A stretch of DNA of 19,523 nt, taken from assembly GCA_903854805.1 (NCBI GenBank), contig CAINXK010000051.1:1-19523 (forward strand). The letters are read 5' to 3'. Every line of letters starts with the position of its first letter. The first letter of the stretch is position 1. The position numbers and the translations under genes were made by a program. Below are positions 1 to 6,991 of this stretch, piece by piece. The notes under the pieces were generated by a model, which was not told the DNA's origin, did not search any database, and was given only the letters and a program-made list of their open reading frames with translations. The DNA is from an uncultured Anaerolineae bacterium. Its GTDB lineage: Bacteria > Chloroflexota > Anaerolineae > Anaerolineales > Villigracilaceae.

Positions 1-26
1 ATAACTTGCTTATTCAAATTCTTTTG

Positions 27-107
27 GGACGCGGACGAGCACCGACAAGCGCGGAAAAAGCAAAAATCTTTTGGTTTTTCCGCGTACATCCGCGAAAATC
101 CGCGTCC
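27..107. repeat. REP-like palindromic element built from CGCGG motifs
   Basis: The outer arms GGACGCGGA (27-35) and TCCGCGTCC (99-107) are exact reverse complements. Inside them CGCGGAAAAA (50-59) pairs exactly with TTTTTCCGCG (75-84), and CAAAA (61-65) can pair with TTTTG (69-73), giving a long nested hairpin. The motif CCGCG or CGCGG recurs six times. From memory, similar 'CCGCG...AATCCGCGTCC' strings are dispersed in intergenic regions of Chloroflexota and some other bacteria, but I cannot confirm the copy number. It codes for nothing. Whether it is a mobile REP/MITE-like element or a processed RNA hairpin cannot be told from one copy. Confidence 0.5.
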
Positions 108-456
108 AATTGGGGTTCTCTGCGGGCTTAGCGCTAAAAGCGTTGAAACCACGTTGGTGATAAAGATATAAAAAAGCAACTTATGCGGTATTGCGTATAT
201 ATATATACTCAATCTTCGTAGATCAATCAGATGCCAAAACGGACACTAAAACCTGAATTTTCCGATCGAATTTATTTTAGCATGTGAATCCCCTGGATGG
301 GTTGGCTGTTTGCTGGTTTGTTGGATGGGCCTTTATAGGATTTGGATGCGCCGTCCTGCCATATATCAAGCTTACCATGCCTACCCGGAGTGCCAATTTT
401 CGAGTCATGGCCGGCATGCATACCCGAGCAATCGGTACATTCAGGGATAAAGCATC

Positions 457-482
457 CTGTATGGTCATTAATGACCATACAG
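457..482. promoter_or_regulatory. perfect 26-bp palindrome, candidate operator
   Basis: The half-site CTGTATGGTCATT (457-469) is followed directly by its exact reverse complement (470-482), with no spacer and no mismatch. A further half-site core, TGTATGGT, lies at 493-500 in the same orientation as the left arm. A perfect dyad plus an adjacent half-site in non-coding DNA suits a homodimeric regulator. No T-run follows it, so it is not an intrinsic terminator. The regulator and its target are unknown. It lies about 400 nt upstream of the MraZ-like gene, far for a simple repressor site of that gene. Confidence 0.45.
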
Positions 483-583
483 TGGGGGTAAATGTATGGT
501 GCCAGGGGCGTAAATTTGTTCACTCAGCGCCTTCAGATGGGCAATTATAGGGGGGGGAGCGTGCAAAATCGTGCATTAAAATG

Positions 584-655
584 TTCCACTTTTTTGTATG
601 TTCCGAATTCAGCTGAACCGATAAACTAATGTGGAAACAAGAATAGCGGTGGAAA
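584..655. promoter_or_regulatory. cluster of three GTGGAA motifs upstream of the MraZ-like gene
   Basis: GTGGAAA occurs directly at 631-637 and 649-655, exactly 18 nt apart, and GTGGAA occurs inverted at 584-589. Known MraZ proteins bind short G-rich direct repeats (TGGGN or GTGGN type) upstream of their own gene, so autoregulation is conceivable. The spacing and the AAA suffix do not match a published box that I can name. The motif is short enough to recur by chance. Confidence 0.2.
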
Positions 656-715
656 TATCCTCGGCCAAGTTTGCCAGAAAAATACGTTCCTACCAAAAAG
701 TAATTTTGAAAATTG

Positions 716-741
716 AAAAAACCACCAGGAAGCCCGGTGGT
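716..741 (-). terminator. intrinsic-terminator-like hairpin, minus orientation
   Basis: Read on the minus strand, ACCACC (741-736) pairs with GGTGGT (726-721). Two more G-C pairs lie beyond one mismatch, the loop is 3 nt, and a T-run follows (721-716). On the plus strand the T-run would lie on the wrong side. No minus-strand gene is evident between here and the MraZ-like start, so either an undetected short RNA or antisense transcript ends here or the resemblance is accidental. Confidence 0.35.
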
Positions 742-883
742 GCAGCAGGCCAAAGCATAGTTGGAATTGTTTTGAGATAGTCTGGTTGTTGGGTTTTTAT
801 CCTGCAAATTCTGGCTCTCAGGGCAAACTAAACCAAATAGGTTGAATCGCTTGTGTAGTAAACAGAAATATTGTGGAGTAAGA

Positions 884-1321
884 ATGTTAATTGGTCATTA
901 TCAATGTTCCTTCAAAGAAACTAGCCAGGTGGAAATTCCCGCGATTTTTCGTGAGACCCTGATAGGCCAGGTAGTGGTCACTCAGGGTTTCGATCGCAAC
1001 CTTCTGGTGCTGCCAGTGGATGTATTTCAAGATCTTTCCAAATTGGTGGTGGCATTGAATATTGCTAATCCGCTTGCCCGCAGTTTAATGAGAATTTTGT
1101 TGGGGAATGCGTCGTATGTCCAAATCGATCAATCTGGATCTATTAATGTACCAGCTGCGCTGAAAGAATTTGCCGGATTGGTGGATGGTGTTGTTTTGGT
1201 CGGCCAGGGAAAATATTTCGAAGTGTGGTCCCAGGCAGGCTGGCAACGGCAGGAACTTGATTTACAGGATGCGGAAGCAAATTCAACACGCTTTACTTCC
1301 CTAAATCTTGCCGGTATGTAA
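884..1321 (+). CDS. MraZ-like protein (tandem SpoVT-AbrB-type domains), divergent orphan
   Basis: The 145-residue protein has the length and layout of MraZ: a first SpoVT-AbrB-like half (QVEIPAIFRETL, about residues 15-26), the middle segment with NPLARSLMRILLGNA, a second half (SINVPAALKEFAGL), and the typical ending VVLVGQGKYFEVWSQAGW. MraZ is a DNA-binding regulator of the cell-division/cell-wall cluster. Here no rsmH, ftsL or ftsI follows; an ATPase and TPR genes do. The DNA-contacting loops, normally D-x-K-G-R, read KETSQ and DQSGS, so the conserved arginine is lost in both halves. DNA binding is therefore doubtful or altered. I chose the ATG at 884, which has GGAG 5 nt upstream (875-878), over an in-frame TTG at 842 that lacks a ribosome binding site and would add 14 atypical residues. 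It is probably the first gene of the operon. The family call is good; the function is uncertain. Confidence 0.8.
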   Translation: MLIGHYQCSFKETSQVEIPAIFRETLIGQVVVTQGFDRNLLVLPVDVFQDLSKLVVALNIANPLARSLMRILLGNASYVQIDQSGSINVPAALKEFAGLVDGVVLVGQGKYFEVWSQAGWQRQELDLQDAEANSTRFTSLNLAGM

Positions 1322-1366
1322 GCGAAATCACTCGCGACATTGGTATTTTTATATTATGAGGAATGA

Positions 1367-2629
1367 ATGAGCAATTTTGATTACATCAAAGCAATGGATT
1401 TTGATCGGGCCTGGCTAAATTTTGAGTTGGATCTGCCCCTTGAAACCGGTGCTAATGGCAGCCCAAACCCGTTCTATATAACCAGACCGGGTGACCCAAT
1501 CGCTGAATTGGCGGATGCGCTGTTATCCCCTTTTTACAAGCCTCCAAAATTCTTTTTCTCCGGCCATCGTGGTTGTGGAAAATCGACAGAACTGCTGCAT
1601 CTAATGGCCAACCCGAAGATCCGCGAAAAATATTGGCCGATCAATTTTAGCATTCGAGACGAGGCCGACATTATCGATCTGGATTTTCGAGATGTTTTAC
1701 TGGCCATCGGTGGTAGGTTGTTTCGTGAGTATCGTAAGCAGGGTGGGGAGCTGCCCGTCAGGTTGCTAAAAGACCTGGATGGTTGGCGAGGCAAAGTGGA
1801 AGAAGAAATTACAACCGTGACTTCGGGCCGAGTAACCGGATTCGAAGTTGGGGCTGGTATTGAGGCTTTCTTTGTAAATGCCAGTATGAAAATGAAACTC
1901 GAGCCAACCACTCGGACTCTGATCAGGCAGGTGATTGACCGGGATGTGACTGGTTTAATTGACATTATTAACAGTATTGCGGCCGCGGTCAAAGTGAAGG
2001 AAGGGCGTATTCCTCTCATCTTGATCGACGATCTGGATAAACCAAGTCTGAAGGAAGCGAAATCAATTTTTCAAGAACGCCGTGAAATCATGATGCAGCC
2101 CAACTGCGCGATCGTTTACACGGTTTCGAGCGCCTTATTTTATAGCAAGGATTTTGATGCCATTCGGGATCAGGCCTTATTCCTCCCGAATGTTAAACTG
2201 CATACTCATAACATTCCAGATGAGCATACAGCCATCGGCTATGAGACCATGAGAAAATTTGTCAGTTTGCGCATGGATATCAGGATGATTGACAGCCTTG
2301 CACTGGATGATGCCATCACTTATAGCGGGGGCGTTTTTAGAGAGATGGCCAGGATCATGCGTACAGCCATTGGCAGGGCTAGAAGGCGCAAGGCGGGACA
2401 GATCGAAAGCGTGGATGTCGAATGGGCTGCCACAGAGATCCGCAATGAGTACCGGCGAATTCTGGACAAGGAAGACCTGGATATTTTGCGGAATGTCTAT
2501 GAGAAAAACCGCCTGGAATACAATGATCGTATTCGACCATTACTGCAGTTATTAGCTTTATTGGAATACCGGAATGGTGAAAATTGGTGCGATGTTCATC
2601 CAGTTTTGAGGAAATTATTATATGAATGA
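1367..2629 (+). CDS. P-loop NTPase (AAA/STAND-like ATPase)
   Basis: This 420-residue protein has an intact Walker A, GHRGCGKST (residues 66-74, lysine 72), and a Walker B, PLILIDDLDK (aspartates 221-222), so it should bind and hydrolyse ATP. The helix after Walker A, ELLHL, and the phrase 'FFFSGHRGCGKSTEL' resemble AAA/STAND-type ATPases often found next to or fused with TPR or effector domains. Region 275-345 is helical with several arginines, as in an AAA lid. The C-terminus, with LLQLLALLEYRNGENW and DVHPVLRKLL, looks like the small winged-helix-like end seen in such proteins. There is no signal peptide or membrane segment. GAGGA lies 4 nt before the ATG (1358-1362). Its last 8 nt overlap the start of the following TPR gene, which suggests translational coupling and a physical partnership. 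The substrate and the exact clade are unknown. Confidence 0.85.
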   Translation: MSNFDYIKAMDFDRAWLNFELDLPLETGANGSPNPFYITRPGDPIAELADALLSPFYKPPKFFFSGHRGCGKSTELLHLMANPKIREKYWPINFSIRDEADIIDLDFRDVLLAIGGRLFREYRKQGGELPVRLLKDLDGWRGKVEEEITTVTSGRVTGFEVGAGIEAFFVNASMKMKLEPTTRTLIRQVIDRDVTGLIDIINSIAAAVKVKEGRIPLILIDDLDKPSLKEAKSIFQERREIMMQPNCAIVYTVSSALFYSKDFDAIRDQALFLPNVKLHTHNIPDEHTAIGYETMRKFVSLRMDIRMIDSLALDDAITYSGGVFREMARIMRTAIGRARRRKAGQIESVDVEWAATEIRNEYRRILDKEDLDILRNVYEKNRLEYNDRIRPLLQLLALLEYRNGENWCDVHPVLRKLLYE

Positions 2630-5300
2630 ACTTTCCCTGGACACCTATATGGATGTAGAAACAATCAATGATCAGCTCGAATCTATCTTCCATGAGCTTG
2701 ACCTGGCGCTGCGCTGGCGAAGACCATCGATATTATTTGCAATTTACAATTCGACGGTTTTGCGCCGGTCTGCACAAGATTCCCTGGAAAAGCAAATTCT
2801 TGATTCAGGTCAAAATGTGATCCATTACCAGGTGGAATATGAAAGCACATTAAACCTGGTCCAGTTTGTAAGCGAGATTTCTGGCAAAGAGAATGCGGTA
2901 TTCTACATCGACCCATTGAACAGTGAAGGAAAATCCAGCCAGCTTCAAAATTTAATATCACTTTTAAATTCTTGCCGCGATTACCTGGTAGATCACCTGG
3001 TGCGGGTTGTATTCTGGCTGACCGAGAAAGAAGCTTTGAGCGTAGCCCACCAAGCGCCGGATTTTTGGGCGTCGCGCCATCGAGTCTTTGAATTTATTCA
3101 AGAACGAGAAATTGAAGTACAAAATTCAGTTGAGGATGCCCCATCCGCGTGGATGACAGGCCAAAAATTACCCATGATCGTTTCGTCCGAAGCGAATGGG
3201 GAAGATATGCCTGGTGAGTCGGCGCTCGTTCTTGATCTTCCGGCGGGGGAAGGACCAACAATCAGCGGCATTAACTTATTGTTGATGATGGGCGTCGAGA
3301 ATTGGAAAGAAGGAAATCACGATAAAGCCTGTGAGCCTTTACAGGCTGCACTCGCGATCGCTGAAAAATCCGGGAATAACGCGCATCAAGTCATGTGCCA
3401 TAAGGCAATTGCCCTGGTGAAGACTGATTCAGGGAAGAGCGATGAAGCCATTCAAGCCTACAACCAGGTTATCAGGCTGGGTTTGGAAACGGTTACCATC
3501 TGGAACAATATCGGTTCACTCTATCAAAAAACGGGCAGATATGAAAATGCCTTGCAAGCATTTAACAATGCCCTCAGGCTTGATCCGCATGATCCGGTTA
3601 GCTGGAATGGTCTTGGCAGCGTTTATGCAAATACCGCGCGCTTTGAAGAAGCGATTGGCTGTTACCGGAAGGCGATTCAATTTAATGCAAGTTACATGAC
3701 CCCCTGGGTTAAATTGGGGGATGTTTTATTAAGGCAACATCGTGATCAAGATGCTCTCTATGCATATATGAGGACCGTTGAAATGGATAATAAAAACGTT
3801 CATGCCTGGGCAGAGATTGGAAGTATATATTTTAAGGCTGGTTCTTATGAACAGGCTGTTGATGCCTATAAAAAAGCCTTGATTTTGGGGATTGACTCAG
3901 TGGAGTTACATTCCAATTTGGCGGACGCGTATACCAATAGCGGTAGTTACACTGAAGCGATTATCCATTATCAAAAGGCAATTGAACGCGAAAACGATAA
4001 CAATGACAAGGCTGTGCTGTGGAACAAGCTTGGTGATGTCCGCCGCAGAATCAGTGATTACGAGAGCGCGGTTGGTGCCTACGAAATGGCGGATAAGCTG
4101 GTCACAACACTTGGTGAGATGGAATCGAATTCTGCGCCGGATGCCCAACCCGAGCCTGAATATGATCCAAGCCAGGCTGTGGTGAATGCCAGCCTGGATG
4201 CAGCGGCTGAAGTTGGCCAGACCGACGCTGTTCGCTCCCGGTTTGTGGAAGTTGAACCGGCTGGTCAACCTGCTGTGGTTGCGAAGGAAGCCATGCCAGC
4301 TGCAGGATTGATTGCACCTGTCTCAAATCCTGAAAGCGTTCAGATTATTGATATGCCACAAACGGCCGCAAATCTGCCGTCTCAGTCTGATTTGAAAAAT
4401 GCTCAATTGTGGGCCCGCCTTGGAAGCACGTATATGAAAGCTGGAGCGATAGACAGGGCGATTGATGTATTTCAAAAGGTAGTAAATCTTGATCCATCCA
4501 ATGTCAAAGAGTACAGTAATCTTGCGCAGGCGTACGTTCAAAAGAATGATCTGCTTGAAGCGGTTTCTGTATATCGGAAGAGTATTGACCTGCTTTCCAG
4601 CCCGAGTGACAAGGCCATTACATACAGCTATATCGGTGATCTATACCGCCAGATGAGAGAATTTGTAAATGCGTTGGATGCTTTTGAAGTAGCGCTGGGG
4701 CTTGACCCTGAGAATGAGACCATTCTGGCAGGGTTGAGCAAAATCCAGGAAGACCTGGATCAGATCGAGAACCCCGGCCTCCACTCATTGACAGAATCGA
4801 CAAAAACATTTGCCCAAACTTCACCTGTCGTGGTGCTCGCCCATGTGGAAAGCACATCTGATCCCAAAATGGTTGGTAAGTCTGACCAAACAGTGGAAAT
4901 AAACAATATTAATTTGAACAATGCCAATGTGTGGAATGAACTGGGAAATATTTTTACCAGAGCGAAAGTTTATGCAGAGGCAGTTGATGCTTACAACAAG
5001 GCGATTGAGTTGAACCCGCATTTTGGCTGGTCATACAGTAACCTGGCCCTGGTCTATGCCAGGCAAGGAAAGCGGGAAGATGCGGTAAGTTTGTATCGAA
5101 GAAGTATTGAGTTACTCTGGACTGATCTGGACAAGGCAGTTGCATGGAATAGACTGGGTGATGTTTACCGCCAATCAGGTAATTATGCCGAAGCGATCAG
5201 CGCTTATCAGAATGCAGACCGGCTAAACCAGGGCGGTTATGAAATTGGCGCCAGCCATGAAATTAGTTCTGAACAGCTTTTTACCCATTTTGTTTCGTAG
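2622..5300 (+). CDS. TPR protein with N-terminal degenerate NTPase-like domain
   Basis: This 892-residue soluble protein is coupled to the upstream ATPase by an ATGAATGA overlap, with GAGGA 9 nt before its start. Residues 1-165 have an alternating strand/helix pattern (RPSILFAIYN, NAVFYIDPL, LVRVVFWLTEKEALSVAHQ, APDFWASRHRVFEF). That pattern resembles the NTPase-like domain preceding TPRs in some Chloroflexota and cyanobacterial proteins, but no Walker A lysine is present, so I infer no ATPase activity. About 14 TPRs follow in three blocks: eight at roughly 217-493, three at 590-706 and three at 762-871. Acidic or proline-rich linkers at 494-589 and 707-761 separate them. TPRs bind peptides or other TPR proteins, so a scaffold or sensor for the ATPase is the simplest reading. 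Blocks 2 and 3 are copies of the three-TPR cassette also found in the next two genes. Confidence 0.85.
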   Translation: MNELSLDTYMDVETINDQLESIFHELDLALRWRRPSILFAIYNSTVLRRSAQDSLEKQILDSGQNVIHYQVEYESTLNLVQFVSEISGKENAVFYIDPLNSEGKSSQLQNLISLLNSCRDYLVDHLVRVVFWLTEKEALSVAHQAPDFWASRHRVFEFIQEREIEVQNSVEDAPSAWMTGQKLPMIVSSEANGEDMPGESALVLDLPAGEGPTISGINLLLMMGVENWKEGNHDKACEPLQAALAIAEKSGNNAHQVMCHKAIALVKTDSGKSDEAIQAYNQVIRLGLETVTIWNNIGSLYQKTGRYENALQAFNNALRLDPHDPVSWNGLGSVYANTARFEEAIGCYRKAIQFNASYMTPWVKLGDVLLRQHRDQDALYAYMRTVEMDNKNVHAWAEIGSIYFKAGSYEQAVDAYKKALILGIDSVELHSNLADAYTNSGSYTEAIIHYQKAIERENDNNDKAVLWNKLGDVRRRISDYESAVGAYEMADKLVTTLGEMESNSAPDAQPEPEYDPSQAVVNASLDAAAEVGQTDAVRSRFVEVEPAGQPAVVAKEAMPAAGLIAPVSNPESVQIIDMPQTAANLPSQSDLKNAQLWARLGSTYMKAGAIDRAIDVFQKVVNLDPSNVKEYSNLAQAYVQKNDLLEAVSVYRKSIDLLSSPSDKAITYSYIGDLYRQMREFVNALDAFEVALGLDPENETILAGLSKIQEDLDQIENPGLHSLTESTKTFAQTSPVVVLAHVESTSDPKMVGKSDQTVEINNINLNNANVWNELGNIFTRAKVYAEAVDAYNKAIELNPHFGWSYSNLALVYARQGKREDAVSLYRRSIELLWTDLDKAVAWNRLGDVYRQSGNYAEAISAYQNADRLNQGGYEIGASHEISSEQLFTHFVS

Positions 5301-5311
5301 ATGAGGTCAGA

Positions 5312-6979
5312 ATGAAAAGCTCTGATATTTGGAATGAACTGGGTAATACCTATTTCAAAGCGGGTGAGTTTGATAAGGCCATAGACGCTTATTGCAAAGC
5401 GATTGAGCAAAAAACGTCATCAGGTTGGTCGTATAGCAACCTGGCGACGATTTATGTTCAGCAGGGCCGGTACTTCGATGCGATCCCGTTATATCAAAAA
5501 AGCCTGGAGTTATTCAGCTGCCGAAAAGACCAGGCAGCCACCTGGGGCCGGCTTGGGAATGTATATCATCACCTGAATGAACACGGCAAGGCAATTCAGG
5601 CTTTCCAAAAAGCGGATGAGATTATGCCGGTCAAGGATCTTACCCGGACCAGCCTGATCTTTTCGCTGGAAAAAGCCGTTTGCGAACATGAGTCTGAAAT
5701 TCCTGCTGAGCTGGGCTCTTTTTCTGGTACCCAGGAAATTTCAACTGCCCAGACATTGACCATTGACGAGCCAGCCTTCCGAGGCGTTGACCTGGACTAC
5801 TCTGCCCCAACCCTGGGAATATTGGATGATGGCCTTAGCCGTTTGGAAAATAGCATCGAGCAAAGTGCAACTGTCTGGAATGAGCTAGGACTTATTCTCT
5901 TTAAAGTTGGTTCCTACGATGACGCAATTGATGCTTACAAAAAAGCCATTGAATTGGATCCGGGTCTGGGCTTTCTTTATAGTAACCTGGGGCAGGTTTG
6001 TATTTCCCAGGGAAGACTTGACCAGGCCATCGATCTTTTTGAGAAAAGCATCGAACTGCTTCCAAATAAAAGGGATAAGGCAGTCTCCTGGACGCGCCTG
6101 GGCGATATCTACAGGCAGTTGAGCCAATATGATGAAGCAAATGCAGCTTACCAACTGGCAGATGCTTTGAACCAGGCGTTGGTGGCGCCTGTTAACGAAT
6201 TCCGAGTGGTGAGCCATGAGCTTATTATTACCAACCAGAGCCAACCACGGGATTTGGGCGATATTGAAGACCTGGTTGGTTCAATTCGTATGTACGGAAT
6301 TATCCAACCCCTGATCGTCTGTCCTGGCAGAAATGAACCCGGCAAATATTTATTAATTGCGGGCAGGCGTCGTCTCGAAGCAGCCCGGAAGATAGGGCTG
6401 AAAGATGTACCTGTAATTGTTCGCCATGCCAGCGAACTGGAAGTTCTTGAGCTTTCGATTAATGAAAATATTCATAGCAATGCCCTCAGCCCTTTTGAAT
6501 TGGCCGATGGCTACAGGCGCATGGTCAATGAATTTGAGCTGTCCCTGGAAGAAATAGCTGCCCGGGTTGGTAGAAGCTGTCATTCGGTGGCAAATACCAT
6601 GAAATTATTTGATCATGCAGAACTGAAGGGACAATCTTTGCCTCTCGAAGACCGATTTAATGTGAAGCAGGATGATGGCCCGATGAATGTAACAGCGCAG
6701 GTACTGAACTCAGAATGGGCAAGATTGCCAGATGAAATAAGTGTTGGCTCGATGGAAGATAATGGCATCCAGGTCAATACGGGTAAAACGGACAGTTGTG
6801 ATGGATTGAGTGGCATGCCAGTGCTCTGGTATCTGGAAACCACTCAGGATAGTGTGGCGGTCAGCGCAGATGATAGTTATGGTTCGGAAACATCCTCGCT
6901 GTTATCGAGAGCCCAGAATGTTTTGAAATGCAACCCACATGCCAGACGGCTTTTGGCTACGCCATCTTATCGCGCTTAA
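5312..6979 (+). CDS. TPR-ParB fusion protein
   Basis: The 555 residues carry two three-TPR cassettes (about 3-106 and 186-290) joined by an acidic linker, followed by a ParB/Srx-type domain from about 296. The ParB boxes are visible in order: QPRD (311-314) with LVGSIRMYGIIQPLIV, the nucleotide-binding box as GRRR (351-354, where many ParB proteins have GERR), and ENIHSNALSPFELADGY beginning at glutamate 385. A helix-turn-helix follows, SLEEIAARVGRSCHSVAN (411-428). Residues 455-555 match nothing I recognise. Chromosomal ParB proteins are CTP-dependent DNA clamps that load at parS; ParB-like domains also occur in regulators and nucleases. TPRs on the N-terminal side of ParB are unusual. GAGG lies 5 nt before the ATG, 11 nt after the previous stop, so it is in the same operon. 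No partner parA of standard type adjoins it. The ParB call is firm; DNA specificity and CTP use are untested. Confidence 0.88.
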   Translation: MKSSDIWNELGNTYFKAGEFDKAIDAYCKAIEQKTSSGWSYSNLATIYVQQGRYFDAIPLYQKSLELFSCRKDQAATWGRLGNVYHHLNEHGKAIQAFQKADEIMPVKDLTRTSLIFSLEKAVCEHESEIPAELGSFSGTQEISTAQTLTIDEPAFRGVDLDYSAPTLGILDDGLSRLENSIEQSATVWNELGLILFKVGSYDDAIDAYKKAIELDPGLGFLYSNLGQVCISQGRLDQAIDLFEKSIELLPNKRDKAVSWTRLGDIYRQLSQYDEANAAYQLADALNQALVAPVNEFRVVSHELIITNQSQPRDLGDIEDLVGSIRMYGIIQPLIVCPGRNEPGKYLLIAGRRRLEAARKIGLKDVPVIVRHASELEVLELSINENIHSNALSPFELADGYRRMVNEFELSLEEIAARVGRSCHSVANTMKLFDHAELKGQSLPLEDRFNVKQDDGPMNVTAQVLNSEWARLPDEISVGSMEDNGIQVNTGKTDSCDGLSGMPVLWYLETTQDSVAVSADDSYGSETSSLLSRAQNVLKCNPHARRLLATPSYRA

Positions 6980-6991
6980 AGGAGACCTCTT

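Larger units (their letters stand above)
108..883. other. long intergenic region without a convincing gene
   Basis: About 775 nt precede the MraZ-like start. Short open frames exist on both strands, but they use GTG starts without a good ribosome binding site and look like no family I know. Notable structure: a 14-nt self-complementary TA run (195-208), the 26-bp palindrome (457-482), a further copy of its half-site core TGTATGGT (493-500), a run of eight G (550-557), tandem CGTGCA (560 and 570), ATGTTCC twice 17 nt apart (581 and 598), GTGGAAA twice 18 nt apart (631 and 649), and a minus-oriented terminator-like hairpin (716-741). No clear sigma-70 promoter could be placed in front of 884. 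Confidence 0.5.

Noticed and set aside
195..208. Self-complementary TA-dinucleotide run
   Set aside because: It is a simple-sequence run. The symmetry is automatic and no nearby gene or box gives it meaning.
272..550. Overlapping 83- and 88-residue open frames on opposite strands
   Set aside because: Both use GTG starts without a ribosome binding site and match no family. The shared MVINDHT peptide arises only because both cross the 26-bp palindrome.
842..883. Longer TTG start for the MraZ-like gene
   Set aside because: The added 14 residues are not MraZ-like and there is no ribosome binding site, while the ATG at 884 has GGAG at good spacing and begins exactly where MraZ proteins begin.
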